Of a DNA stretch of 64,000 bases, positions 10,609 to 19,074 are shown piece after piece. The translations under genes were made by a program, and so were the position numbers. The stretch covers positions 4,979 through 68,978 of the forward strand of contig CALFEQ010000036.1 of assembly GCA_937949945.1 (NCBI GenBank), written 5' to 3'. The notes beneath the pieces were generated by a model that made no database searches, was not told where the DNA came from, and was given only the letters and a program-made list of their open reading frames with translations. The first letter of the stretch is position 1, and every line of letters starts with the position of its first letter. Origin of the DNA: an uncultured Myxococcales bacterium. Its GTDB lineage: Bacteria; Myxococcota_A; Polyangia; Polyangiales; Polyangiaceae.

Positions 10609-10645
10609 CTGCGGGCGCCCTGAGAGGCGCCCGCTGCATCGACGA
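10609..10645 (-). terminator. Intrinsic terminator downstream of the HU gene
   Basis: A perfect 9-bp GC stem (10611-10619 with 10626-10634, 6-nt loop) lies between the convergent lnt and HU genes. On the minus strand it is followed by GCGCTTTTG, a short U-run, so it best serves the HU gene but could stop transcription from both sides. Confidence 0.55.
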
Positions 10646-10714
10646 GCTTCCGCGAAGCGCGTCGTTGTCCGTCCACGGCCGCCGGGCCGCGGCCCGCCCG
10701 TCGGGGCGGTCAGG

Positions 10715-11029
10715 TCACTGGATGAGGTCCTTGAGCGCCTTGAGGGCGGTCGCGCGGACCTTCTTGGAGGCCGGCTTGGCCGGGAAGTGCTGCATCTGGC
10801 CCGTGAACGGGTTGCGGCGCTCGCCCGCCGGGATGGCCTTCTTCTTCACCGTCTTGAGCTTGAGGAGGCCGGGGATCACGAACTCGCCCGGACCGCGCGG
10901 GCCGAGCTGCTTCTTGATGAGATCCGTCAGTCCCTCAAACACCTTGCTCACGCTCTTCTTGTCGAGCTCCGAGTACTGAGCAATCTCACCGATCACCTGA
11001 GCCTTCGTCATGCGCTTCGCAGCAGCCAT
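10715..11029 (-). CDS. HU/IHF-family DNA-binding protein
   Basis: A 104-residue histone-like protein. The N-terminal helices (MTKAQVIGEIAQYSELDKKSVSKVFEGL) and the beta-arm region (FVIPGLLKLKTVKKKAIPAGERRNPFTG) are clear, but the arm differs from E. coli HU and the C-terminus adds an Ala/Lys-rich segment. It bends and compacts DNA as a dimer (family knowledge). Start at 11029 is favoured by AGGAGG six bases upstream; an upstream in-frame start at 11053 adds eight residues with no better site. Confidence 0.9.
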   Translation of the reverse strand: MAAAKRMTKAQVIGEIAQYSELDKKSVSKVFEGLTDLIKKQLGPRGPGEFVIPGLLKLKTVKKKAIPAGERRNPFTGQMQHFPAKPASKKVRATALKALKDLIQ

Positions 11030-11333
11030 TGCGATCCTCCTGTCGAACTTCAACGGCGGTTTCTACTTCCCGGATGAGTCGTAGATGACGCCGTTCAGAA
11101 TCCTTCAATCACACCAACTCTTCCCGATTGCACGTGGTGAAAGTCGAGAAGCGGAGGGGCGACAGAACTCGTGCACCCCGCTCCGGGCCCGGCCGTCGAA
11201 ACGATCGATCCCGCAGCACGCGACAAGGGCTAACACCCGCAGATCCCACCTCGCAAGGGAAATTCGCGGCCAAAGCGCGATTTGTGCGAGACCCGATGCG
11301 CGCCCCCCGGACCCGTGGTGGACGGTCCGTCGT
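11030..11333. other. Intergenic region upstream of the HU gene
   Basis: This 304-base stretch between ybeY and HU (both minus strand) has no supported gene. It must hold the HU promoter. A possible TTGAAG -35 lies at 11108-11103, but the -10 is not clear. Nothing else stands out. Confidence 0.4.
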
Positions 11334-11945
11334 TCACCTTTTGCGTGAGCGGCGAGGCTTGACGTGCTGAGGTGCTTGGTCTTTTCTGCCCGGCTGGGGC
11401 CGTCCATGCGCGGAACGTTTCCGCGAGAGAGCCTGATCGGCTCTCGGCTTTGACCGCGGTCGAGCCTTCCGGGTCGCGCCGGTGAGCCGGGCTGGAGAGA
11501 GGCGTTTTCGCCCACTGCTGCGGCCGGCGGGCCCGGCCGCCCGGCAGAGGCGATCTGTCTCGGCCCGCATGCGCCGGTCCTTGGCAGGGGTGTCGTGGTC
11601 CCATCCGAGGAGGTGGAGGAGCCCGTGGGCGAGGAGCATCGTCACCTCGTCGAGGACGCTGACGCCGCGCTCCTGCGCCTGTTTCCGCGCGGTCGGGACG
11701 CTGACAATGACGTCTCCGAGGACGCCCCCGGCGAGCCCGGCGAACTCGCCCTCTCTCATCGCGAACGCGAGCACGTCGGTAGGGCGATCTTTATGACGAT
11801 AGATTTTGTTCAACTCGTGGATGCGCTCGTCGTCGGTTAGTACGATTGATACCTCGACTTTCTCCAATTGAAGAGCGTCGATCATCGCATGGATGCGACG
11901 CAGGATCTCCCGGCGAGCCACACCTCGGTGGGGCCCCCGCTCCAT
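11334..11945 (-). CDS. ybeY: Endoribonuclease YbeY with basic C-terminal tail
   Basis: A metal-dependent RNase of 16S rRNA 3' end maturation and ribosome quality control. The zinc site is the C-terminal signature HGLLHLLGWDHD, and the family motif RPTDVLAFAM is present. About 55 residues rich in Arg, Lys and Ser extend past the usual end and may bind rRNA (inference). Codon use is odd between about 11780 and 11880, where AAA, TAT, CTA, GTA and CGT replace the usual G/C-ending codons. The start is uncertain: ATG 11945 or GTG 11957, neither with a strong ribosome site. Confidence 0.85.
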   Translation of the reverse strand: MERGPHRGVARREILRRIHAMIDALQLEKVEVSIVLTDDERIHELNKIYRHKDRPTDVLAFAMREGEFAGLAGGVLGDVIVSVPTARKQAQERGVSVLDEVTMLLAHGLLHLLGWDHDTPAKDRRMRAETDRLCRAAGPAGRSSGRKRLSPARLTGATRKARPRSKPRADQALSRKRSAHGRPQPGRKDQAPQHVKPRRSRKR

Positions 11946-12149
11946 GACGAGGCTCACGACGTTGCCGCGCCGATCGGCCCCTGCTCCGCGCCCGGAGCGC
12001 GCGGGGGAGGAGGGGGCGGATCGACGGCGAGAGGAACGTGCCTTTTTCACGGCGGTCGAGCTTACGGCAACGGCCAGGTCGGGCGCATCGCCCCGCGGGG
12101 TGGGCTCGTACCTTTGCAGGCCGGGTTGGTCGTGCGAGAGTCCCCCCGC

Positions 12150-12953
12150 ATGCTCGGCGACGCCGTCGAGAGGACGAAGAACGAAGAGCGAGACCGGCCG
12201 GTGTGGCTCGATCGCGCTTGCGTGGTCGTTCCGGCCTACGACGCCGAGGCCTCGATCGCCGGCGTGGTCCGCGGCCTCCGCGAGGCGATCCCGGAGCTCG
12301 CCGATGCCGTCTTCGTCGTGGACGACGGCTCGCGGGACGGCACGGCGCGCATCGCCCGCGACCTCGGTTGCGTGGTCGTCTCGAGCGACCCGACCGGAGC
12401 CTCGCGCAACCGTGGAAAGGGCGCCGCCCTCCGCGCGGGGTTCGAGGCCGCGCGCGCTCGCGGCATGACCGTGGCGCTGACCGTGGACGCCGACGGTCAG
12501 CACCCTCCCGAGGAGGCGCGGCGGCTCCTCTTCGAGGCGCCGAACGAGCAGTCGCTCGTCCTCGGCGTCCGAGACCTCGTGCGCGACGGCGCCCCGCGCA
12601 AGAACCAGCTCTCCAACGGGTTCTCGAACTGGGTCTTGTCGGGCTTCGCGGGCAGAGCGCTCGCCGACACGCAATGCGGGCTTCGCCGGTACCCGCTCGA
12701 CGCGACGCTGGCCCTCGGCGCACGCGCGACCGGCTACGACTTCGAGGCGGAGGTGTTGCTCCGCGCCGTCTTCTCCGGGGTCGAGATCGTGGAGCTGCCC
12801 GTCCGCGTCCTCTACCCCGAAGACCGGCGCACGCACTTCCGCGTGTCGCGCGACCCTTGGCTCATCGTACGGACGGTCCTTCGCACCGTCGGCGAGCATT
12901 GGCTGTCGCGAGCACGGCGGCGGGGCCGAGCGGATCGGGAGGCGAGCGGATGA
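12150..12953 (+). CDS. Family 2 glycosyltransferase (dolichyl-phosphate mannosyltransferase-like)
   Basis: A 267-residue soluble GT-A enzyme. It begins with CVVVPAYDAEASI, then VFVVDDGSRDGT (nucleotide-sugar binding), GKGAALRAGF and the metal-binding DVDGQHP-like segment TVDADGQHPPEE. The later QCGLRRYP and DFEAEVLLRA segments match the polyprenyl-phosphate sugar transferase branch. No membrane segment is visible. The stop overlaps the start of the next gene (ATGA), so the two are translationally coupled. The sugar and acceptor are unknown; the next genes suggest envelope work (inference). ATG 12150 follows a GAGAG. Confidence 0.85.
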   Translation: MLGDAVERTKNEERDRPVWLDRACVVVPAYDAEASIAGVVRGLREAIPELADAVFVVDDGSRDGTARIARDLGCVVVSSDPTGASRNRGKGAALRAGFEAARARGMTVALTVDADGQHPPEEARRLLFEAPNEQSLVLGVRDLVRDGAPRKNQLSNGFSNWVLSGFAGRALADTQCGLRRYPLDATLALGARATGYDFEAEVLLRAVFSGVEIVELPVRVLYPEDRRTHFRVSRDPWLIVRTVLRTVGEHWLSRARRRGRADREASG

Positions 12954-14428
12954 GCGCGATCGCGCGCCGGGCGCTCGCGCTGGCTCGTGCGCATCGGAAG
13001 AAGCTCGTCGCGCTCGCCCTCGTCCTCGCTGCGCCGTTCGTGGCCCATGCGCTCGTCGGGCCTCTGACGCGGATCACGCCGCCCGCGTCGCCCACGCCGC
13101 GCTTCACCGCGACGGAGAAGGACGGCGTCCGGCGAACGCCGCGTGGATGGGCCGCCGTGCGCGGCGTCCGGCTCGTCTACCTCGCCGGCACACCGGAGGA
13201 GATCGGCGCGCAGCACACCGCCCTGCTCTACGATCGCATGGCCGAGGACGAGCGCGTCCTCTGGGACGGCTTCGCGGAGCTCGTGCCGTTCGCGCCCGCG
13301 CGCGCGCTCATGTTCGACATCGGGCGGATCCGGTATCGGAACGTCGCCGACGGCTTCCCGGACGCCCGGCGCCGGGAGCTCGCGGCGGAGGCCGCCGCGT
13401 TCGTGCCCGACCCGTACGCGGATCACATGCCGACGTACCAGCGCATGGTCATGCTCCATGCGCTCTACGACATCGCGCTCAGCTTCGAGCGCTCGCCGCT
13501 GCTCGGCTGCACGTCGTTCGGGCTCGGCCCCGAGGCGACCGCCGACGGGCACGCAATCTTCGCGCGGGCCTTCGACTTCGAGGCCGCGGACGTGTTCGAC
13601 GAGGACAAGGTCGTCTTCCTCGTGCACGAGGACGGCAAGATCCCCTTCGCCAGCGTCGCGTGGCCGGGCTTCGTCGGCGTGGTCACCGGAATGAACGCCG
13701 AGGGCGTGGGCATGGCCGTGCACGGAGGTCGCGCGCGCGAGCCGAGCACGACGGGCGTCCCGGTCGCGTTCTCGATGCGCGAGGCGCTGTCGACCGCGCG
13801 CGACGCCGACGAGGCCGCCCGGATCCTCGCGAGCCTGCCCGTGATGGTCTCGCACATCGTCTTCATCGGAGACGCGAAGGGGCGATTTTTCGTCGTGGAG
13901 CGAGCGCCCGGCGTCCCGGCCCACGTCCGCAGCTCGTTCACGCACCCGGACAAGCCCTCCGTGACGAACCACTTCGAAGGTCCGCTCGCGGGCGATCCGC
14001 GCGACGAGCAGGTCCGTCGATCGACGACGACGCTCGCGCGGCGCGCGCGCATCGACGAGCTGCTCGGCGCCGTCGCGCCCAAGAGCGCGACCGTGGAACG
14101 CGCGCTCGCGATCCTCCGCGACCACGGCTGCGCCGGCGAGCCGTGCCCGCTCGGCGATCGCCGCGCCATCGACGCGTTCATCGCGACCCACGGCGTCGTG
14201 GCCGATCTCACCGCACGCACCCTCTGGGTGTCCGAAGGCCCTCGGCTCTCGGGCCGCTTCGTGAAGGTCGACCCGGCGACGCTCGTCCGACGTAGCGATG
14301 GCCAGCCACCGGACGTCCCCTCCGAGTCGCTCGAGACCCTCCCCGCGGACGACGCCCTCCACGACGGGCGCTATGCCGAGGGCCGCGCTCGCGCCGGCGG
14401 TCCCCTCCTCCGTCCGGCTCGTCGATGA
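12950..14428 (+). CDS. C45-family (Ntn-hydrolase) acyltransferase/peptidase, membrane-anchored
   Basis: A 492-residue protein with an N-terminal signal-anchor (hydrophobic residues about 17-38). A large domain follows like the acyl-CoA:6-aminopenicillanate acyltransferase/C45 family. The expected nucleophile is C187 in LLGCTSFGLG, which would become the new N-terminus after self-cleavage. The ARAFDFE segment and the GMNAEGVGMAVHGG core strand follow. The family acylates or deacylates small amide-linked molecules. The substrate here is unknown. It is coupled to the upstream glycosyltransferase by a 4-base overlap, so a shared pathway (a glycolipid or lipopeptide) is plausible. Confidence 0.82.
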   Translation: MSAIARRALALARAHRKKLVALALVLAAPFVAHALVGPLTRITPPASPTPRFTATEKDGVRRTPRGWAAVRGVRLVYLAGTPEEIGAQHTALLYDRMAEDERVLWDGFAELVPFAPARALMFDIGRIRYRNVADGFPDARRRELAAEAAAFVPDPYADHMPTYQRMVMLHALYDIALSFERSPLLGCTSFGLGPEATADGHAIFARAFDFEAADVFDEDKVVFLVHEDGKIPFASVAWPGFVGVVTGMNAEGVGMAVHGGRAREPSTTGVPVAFSMREALSTARDADEAARILASLPVMVSHIVFIGDAKGRFFVVERAPGVPAHVRSSFTHPDKPSVTNHFEGPLAGDPRDEQVRRSTTTLARRARIDELLGAVAPKSATVERALAILRDHGCAGEPCPLGDRRAIDAFIATHGVVADLTARTLWVSEGPRLSGRFVKVDPATLVRRSDGQPPDVPSESLETLPADDALHDGRYAEGRARAGGPLLRPARR

Positions 14429-14504
14429 GCCCGCCGCGCCCGCGTCTCACGGCTTGCTCGCGCCGCGCGGCGTCCGTATGCAGCGAAAAGAGAGCGGTCG
14501 GAAC

Positions 14505-15182
14505 ATGAGACCTCGCCTTGCCTTCTCCTTGCTCGTCGCCGCGATCCCGGCGCTCGTCCTCGCAGGCGCACCGAGCTCTGCCGTAGCGGACGAGCCTGCC
14601 GACGCGGGCGCGCCGGCCCGCGAGAAGCTCGAAGGCCCGAGCCTCGACGCGCTGCTCGCCGACGTGGCGCGTGCACGCAAGGACGTGAAGACGCTCCGCG
14701 CCTCCTTCACGCAAGAGCGCCGCATCGCGCTGCTCGCGACCAGCATCAAATCGCGCGGCGAGCTCACGTGCGCGACGCCGGATCGCCTGCGCTGGGATCT
14801 CGCGCCGCCCGACGACGTCGTCTACTTCGTCGGCCCCGAGGGGCTCTCCTACAGGACGAAGAGCTCGTCGGCCACGCTGCCGGCGAGCGGCGCCGGCGTC
14901 GCTCGCGCGCTCGGCGACCTCCGCGCGCTGCTCACCGGCGACCTCGCGTCGCTCCGCGACAGGTACGAGCTCGAGGGCGCGCGCGGACCGGACGGCGTCG
15001 AGATCCGCGGCACGGCGAAGGACAAGAAGGCGAGCGTTCGTGCGTTCACGCTCGTCCTCGATCGTGGGCTCGTCCGTCCCGTCCGGGCGCGCCTGCTCGA
15101 AGGCAAGAACGACAGCATCGATCTCGTGTTCTCGAACGTCGTCGTGAACGGCCCCGTCGACCCGGCGCGGATGCGTCCGTGA
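14505..15182 (+). CDS. Outer-membrane lipoprotein carrier LolA-like protein
   Basis: A periplasmic protein of 225 residues with a signal peptide (MRPRLAFSLLVAAIPALVLA...AVA). The mature part has the LolA features: VKTLRASFTQERRIALL near the start, a GELTCATPDRLRWDL strand, and a late DSIDLVFSNVVVNGPVD. It would carry lipoproteins, or another lipid, across the periplasm. A specialised client from the neighbouring acyltransferase pathway is possible, since LolA paralogues often sit beside lipid-export genes. Start 14505 gives a proper signal peptide; the ATG at 14478 is an alternative. Confidence 0.78.
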   Translation: MRPRLAFSLLVAAIPALVLAGAPSSAVADEPADAGAPAREKLEGPSLDALLADVARARKDVKTLRASFTQERRIALLATSIKSRGELTCATPDRLRWDLAPPDDVVYFVGPEGLSYRTKSSSATLPASGAGVARALGDLRALLTGDLASLRDRYELEGARGPDGVEIRGTAKDKKASVRAFTLVLDRGLVRPVRARLLEGKNDSIDLVFSNVVVNGPVDPARMRP

Positions 15183-15250
15183 CGAGGTGCGGCCTTTCCG
15201 GCTCACGAAACTTGGCCCGGTCCGTGGGACGGGATCATCCTGCAGGCGCC

Positions 15251-15631
15251 ATGGGCGAAGCAGCGAAGAAAGAGTCCACGGAAGCGCAGCCGAGGCACCC
15301 CGAGCGCCGTCGTCACCGCGTCTACGTCACCCGGAACACGGAGTACCACTTCCGTGACGGCTTCTGCATCGCAGTCCGTGACCGCCGATCGGGCGATTTT
15401 CTGCCCGGGCATCTCGCGATCAAGCGACGCCTGCATGGCGGCCTCAAGTTCTTCCCCAACGGGGCGATCGTCCCCAACCCGGGGGATCCGAGGCCTGGTG
15501 AGGCGCTCTATTTCGCCGCGGACGGGCGCGATCTCGTGACCAGCCCGCTCGAGCGCGTCGAGCGGCCGCCGAAGGCGGTGGTCGAGGCCTACCCCGAGCC
15601 GCCGCAGACGCCCGGCGCCGGCCCCACCTGA
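15251..15631 (+). CDS. Small conserved-looking protein of unknown function
   Basis: A 126-residue soluble protein with a charged N-terminus, then RHRVYVTRNTEYHFRDGFCIAVRDR and HLAIKRRLHGGLKFFPNGAIVPNPG, and a proline-rich end. Codon use is strongly G/C-ending, so it is very likely coding. It has no signal peptide or membrane segment. I do not recognise a family. The beta-rich middle with many Arg and Tyr could bind nucleic acid or polyphosphate groups, but that is only a guess. It lies 68 bases after the LolA-like gene. Confidence 0.7.
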   Translation: MGEAAKKESTEAQPRHPERRRHRVYVTRNTEYHFRDGFCIAVRDRRSGDFLPGHLAIKRRLHGGLKFFPNGAIVPNPGDPRPGEALYFAADGRDLVTSPLERVERPPKAVVEAYPEPPQTPGAGPT

Positions 15632-15696
15632 CCGAGCACGGTCCGAGACGCTCCCGAGCGTAGCGCTCGGCTGCCCGGGCGGGTTAGGCTTCGCCC

Positions 15697-16284
15697 GTGC
15701 TCGCCGTTCCCCCACGCTCCGAGCTCCGGGCGCGTCCCCTCCAGACGAAGCGCCTTCATCTCTACCCGCTGGACGCGACGGACACCCGCGATCTCTGGGC
15801 AGCCATCGAGAGCTCCCGTCCCCAGCTCGAGCCGTGGCTGCCGTGGGTTCCGTTCAACGTCGATCTCGAGTCGAGCGGCCGTTACGCCGAAGCGAGCGCC
15901 TCCGACTGGGACGCCGCACGTGCGACGCGGTTCGCGATTCGCGACCGCGCCTCGCACCGCTTCCTCGGCGTGATCGGCCTCGAGTCGTTCGCGCACCTGC
16001 ACGAGAGCGTCGAGCTCGGCTACTGGCTGCGCACCGACGCATGGGGCAAGGGCCTGATGACGGAGGCCGGGCACGGAGTGCTCGACTGGGCGTTCGGCTG
16101 CATCAACGCGCATCGCGTGCGCGTCGCGGCAGCGACGGACAACCACGCCTCGCTCCAGGTGATCGCGCGCCTCGGCTTCCGCTTCGAGGGGATCGCGCGT
16201 CAGGCCGAGCGCTGCAACGGCCGGTGGCTCGACCACGCCGTGTTCGCGCTGCTGGCGACCGATCCGCGCCCGCGCCCGACCTGA
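15697..16284 (+). CDS. GNAT N-acetyltransferase (RimJ/RimL-like)
   Basis: A 195-residue acetyl-CoA-dependent transferase of the ribosomal-protein-serine acetyltransferase group. Typical parts are TKRLHLYPLDATD, LGVIGLESF, the ELGYWLRTDAWGKGLMTEA cofactor-loop region, and the late VRVAAATDNHASLQVIARLGFRFEGI. It most likely acetylates a protein N-terminus or a small molecule. The start is GTG at 15697, with no strong ribosome site. It converges with the next gene, only 18 bases away. Confidence 0.88.
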   Translation: MLAVPPRSELRARPLQTKRLHLYPLDATDTRDLWAAIESSRPQLEPWLPWVPFNVDLESSGRYAEASASDWDAARATRFAIRDRASHRFLGVIGLESFAHLHESVELGYWLRTDAWGKGLMTEAGHGVLDWAFGCINAHRVRVAAATDNHASLQVIARLGFRFEGIARQAERCNGRWLDHAVFALLATDPRPRPT

Positions 16285-16302
16285 GCGATTCCTCGGCGGC
16301 GC

Positions 16303-17199
16303 TCACGCGCGATGCGCGTCGACGAGGGCGCGCACGCGCGGCAGCCCGTCGACGGTCTGCGCGCCGTACCAGCAGAGATCCTTGCCGCTCGTCCGCACGA
16401 TGGCGCCTCGCTCGGCGGCCGGGATGGCGAGCCCGCGGAACACCTTGGCGTCCTCGTCGGTGAACGGGTGCGGCTCGTCGGGGAGGATGACGAGCTCGGG
16501 CGCGCGCGACGTCACCTCCTCGAGGGTCACGCGCGGATAGCGCGTGTCGCGTCCGGCCACCTCCTCGGGCGGGAGGGGCTTTGCGCCGGCGACGTCGGCG
16601 GCGAGCGGGTAGCGTCGCTCGCGATCGGCGAAGACGTTCTGCGCGCCGGCGAGATCGAGCACGTCGCTGATGAACGTCGCGCCGTTGATCGTCATGAGCG
16701 GGTCCATCCAGATCGGACAGAACGTCCGCACCGGCGTCCGCGTCTTTCGGACCTCCTCGGCCTCGCGGATGACGTCGTAGCCGCGCTTGAGGAGCGCGCG
16801 GACGGCGGCGTCGGCCTCGACCCGGAAGATGCGCGCGAGGCGGGCGAGGTGCGCGATCCCGTCGGCGGCGCGCTTGGGGAAGCAGACGAAGACCTTCACG
16901 CCCGCCTGCGCGAGCTTCTCGAGGTCCTTCTTCGTGTTCTCTTCCTGGTTCGCGATGACGAGATCGGGCGACAGGTCGAGGATGTCCTGCACGCGCGGGT
17001 TCTTCGTCCCGCCGACGCTCGGCACCTTGGCTACGACGTCGGCCGGCGCCTCGCAGTAGTCCGTGCGTCCGACGAGGGCGCCCGCGCAGCCGAGCGACGC
17101 CACGTTGAAGGTGTCGCTGGGCACGAGGGACACGACCCGCCTCGGAGCCGCGCCGAACGTGAGCTGGCGCTTCATGTCGTCGGTGACTTTGAGGATCAT
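16303..17199 (-). CDS. Helical-backbone metal-receptor (BtuF/FepB-fold) protein without signal peptide
   Basis: A 298-residue protein with the two-lobed fold of class III substrate-binding proteins. It shows RRVVSLVPSDTFNVASLG, the PSVGGTKNPRVQDILDLSPDLVIA stretch and a late DGLPRVRAL. No signal peptide or lipobox precedes the fold, and no permease or ATPase gene is near, so it may be a cytoplasmic corrinoid or metal binder (inference). The start at 17199 has GAGGAG six bases upstream and overlaps the stop of the Cys-rich gene (ATGA). It is the last gene of the thyA-folA operon. Confidence 0.8.
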   Translation of the reverse strand: MILKVTDDMKRQLTFGAAPRRVVSLVPSDTFNVASLGCAGALVGRTDYCEAPADVVAKVPSVGGTKNPRVQDILDLSPDLVIANQEENTKKDLEKLAQAGVKVFVCFPKRAADGIAHLARLARIFRVEADAAVRALLKRGYDVIREAEEVRKTRTPVRTFCPIWMDPLMTINGATFISDVLDLAGAQNVFADRERRYPLAADVAGAKPLPPEEVAGRDTRYPRVTLEEVTSRAPELVILPDEPHPFTDEDAKVFRGLAIPAAERGAIVRTSGKDLCWYGAQTVDGLPRVRALVDAHRA

Positions 17200-17570
17200 T
17201 CGTACTCCTCGGGCGGCGGCGGACCCGGCGGACCTCCGTCGGCGTGCGGTCCGATGCGCACGGCGCAGTCGGCCCACACGACGTCGGTGCAGCGCCGCGG
17301 GCTCGACGCGACGCAGTCGATGACCTTCTCCGCTTCCCCCTCCACGACGCGGTCGATGATGAACTCGCAGCCACGCTCGCACTCGTGCGCCGTGCACTGG
17401 CGTGACGCCTTCTGCTCGCACGTCCGTCGGCAGCCTTCGATGGGCTTGTTGGCGGGCTCGACCGCACGGCACGCCACGGCCGCCGAGGCGACCGCGAGCG
17501 CGACCACGAGCGCAGGCGTGGGGCTGCCGCCCGGCCCATGACGGACGACGGAGGACCACGGACCGATCAC
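17196..17570 (-). CDS. Small Cys-rich exported protein
   Basis: About 124 residues. A hydrophobic stretch (ALVVALAVASAAVAC) near the N-terminus is either a lipoprotein-like signal (AVAC, not an ideal lipobox) or a Sec signal. Several more cysteines follow in CRRTC, QC, ECERGCEF, DC, RC and DC contexts, which suggests disulfides, and the C-terminus is Gly/Pro-rich with acidic residues. The start is uncertain (GTG 17570 or a later GTG). The stop overlaps the next gene start and folA ends 10 bases before it, so it belongs to the operon. No known function. Confidence 0.65.
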   Translation of the reverse strand: MIGPWSSVVRHGPGGSPTPALVVALAVASAAVACRAVEPANKPIEGCRRTCEQKASRQCTAHECERGCEFIIDRVVEGEAEKVIDCVASSPRRCTDVVWADCAVRIGPHADGGPPGPPPPEEYE

Positions 17571-17580
17571 GCGGACGTCT

Positions 17581-18090
17581 TTACCTTTCGAGCGTCACGA
17601 ACTCCACACCTTCCGTCTCGCCGGCCCGGCGTTCGACCTCGCGCCAGCCGGACCGGTCGAGGTGGAAGAAGGCGTCGCCCTCGACCTGGCGATGGATCTC
17701 GGTCAGGAAGATGCGCGTCGCGAGCGGCAGGGCGGCCTCGTAGATCGCCGCGCCGCCGATGATCCGCGGCTCGTCGTCCGTCGTGCGGGCGAGCGCGATC
17801 GCCTCCTCGAGGCTGCGCGCCCTCTCGCAGCCCTCGAAGGCGTCGGTGCTGCGGCTGACGACGATGTTGCGGCGGCCGGGCAGCGGCTTGCCGATCGACG
17901 CGTGTGTCTTCCGTCCCATGATGACGGCGTGGCCCATCGTCACGGCCTTGAAGTGCCGCATGTCCTCGGGGATGCGCCACGGCAGCCCGCCTTCCTTCCC
18001 GATCACGCCGCCGTCGGCGATCGCCACGACGAGCGCCAGCGGCGCGCGCTCGTTCCTCGCCTCTCCGCCGGGCGAGCTCGCCCCGGTCAT
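17581..18090 (-). CDS. folA: Dihydrofolate reductase
   Basis: A 169-residue enzyme reducing dihydrofolate to tetrahydrofolate with NADPH. The active-site stretch IGKEGGLPWRIPEDMRHFK contains the usual Trp and acidic residue. The NADPH motifs GRKTHASIGKPLPGR and IIGGAAIYEAALP follow, then TRIFLTEI. The ATG overlaps the thyA stop, the classic thyA-folA coupling, so tetrahydrofolate lost by thymidylate synthase is regenerated. Confidence 0.95.
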   Translation of the reverse strand: MTGASSPGGEARNERAPLALVVAIADGGVIGKEGGLPWRIPEDMRHFKAVTMGHAVIMGRKTHASIGKPLPGRRNIVVSRSTDAFEGCERARSLEEAIALARTTDDEPRIIGGAAIYEAALPLATRIFLTEIHRQVEGDAFFHLDRSGWREVERRAGETEGVEFVTLER

Positions 18091-18929
18091 ACGCTGACCT
18101 CGGCGGGGATGTGCGGGTGCGGATCGTAGCCTTCGATGACGAAGTCCTCGTACTGGAACGCGAACAGATCGCGGCGATCGTTCACGATCCGCAACCTCGG
18201 AAGCTTCCGCGGCGTGCGCCCGAGCTGCAGCTTCGCCTGCTCGATGTGGTTCTTGTAGAGGTGCGCGTCGCCGAGCGTGTGGACGAACTCCCCGGGGCGG
18301 AGGTTCGTCACGTGGGCGATCATCGTCGTGAGCAGTGCGTAGCTCGCGATGTTGAAGGGCACGCCCAAGAACACGTCAGCGCTCCGTTGGTAGAGCTGAC
18401 ACGAGAGCTCGCCGTCCTGCACGTAGAACTGGAAGAGCGTGTGGCACGGAGGCAGCGCGACCTGGTCGACCTCCTTCGGGTTCCAGCCCGTGACGATGAG
18501 GCGCCGACTGCTCGGGTTCTCCACGATGTCGCGCAGGACCCGCTTGATCTGATCGACCCCGTCCCGCTCGTACGTGCCGTCCGGCCGCCGCGTCGCGCCG
18601 AAGTTCCGCCACTGGTGCCCGTAGATCGGGCCGAGCTCACCCTCCGGACGGCCGAAGCGCGCGGTCTGCTCCGCGGTGGCCCACTCGTTCCAGATCCGGA
18701 CCCCGACCTCCTGGAGCGATTTCACGTTGGTCTCGCCGCGGAGGAACCACAACAGCTCGTGGATGATGGATTTGACGTGCAGCTTCTTCGTCGTGAGCAG
18801 CGGGAACCCCTCGCGCAGGTCGAAGCGCATCTGATGCCCGAAGATCCCGCGCGTACCGGTACCCGTGCGGTCCTCGCGGTCCTTGCCGCGCTCGAGGATG
18901 AGCCGAAGGAGGTCGAGGTACTGCTGCAT
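18087..18929 (-). CDS. thyA: Thymidylate synthase
   Basis: A 280-residue methylenetetrahydrofolate-dependent enzyme making dTMP from dUMP. It has the RTGTGTRGIFG start, the nucleophile C162 in LPPCHTLFQFYV, the QRSADVFLGVPFNIASYALLT region, and the C-terminal EDFVIEGYDPHPHIPAEVSV. Length and all motifs are standard. It is the first gene of the thyA-folA-Cys-rich-receptor operon. Confidence 0.96.
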   Translation of the reverse strand: MQQYLDLLRLILERGKDREDRTGTGTRGIFGHQMRFDLREGFPLLTTKKLHVKSIIHELLWFLRGETNVKSLQEVGVRIWNEWATAEQTARFGRPEGELGPIYGHQWRNFGATRRPDGTYERDGVDQIKRVLRDIVENPSSRRLIVTGWNPKEVDQVALPPCHTLFQFYVQDGELSCQLYQRSADVFLGVPFNIASYALLTTMIAHVTNLRPGEFVHTLGDAHLYKNHIEQAKLQLGRTPRKLPRLRIVNDRRDLFAFQYEDFVIEGYDPHPHIPAEVSV

Positions 18930-19074
18930 GGGAAGGGCCGTACCACGTGGGGTCGTGGAAGTCGACGCACGCCCCCCCGGCAGTGAACGATCCCCGTCCA
19001 GCTCTCGCCCGATCGCGACAGCCAGCGCCCGTTCCCGTTTTCGTCCCCGAAATCGCGGTCCGAAGATCCGGGAG

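Noticed and set aside
15654..15670. 7-bp hairpin between the small unknown gene and the GNAT gene as a terminator
   Set aside because: It has no U-tract and no supporting context; kept out of the feature list.
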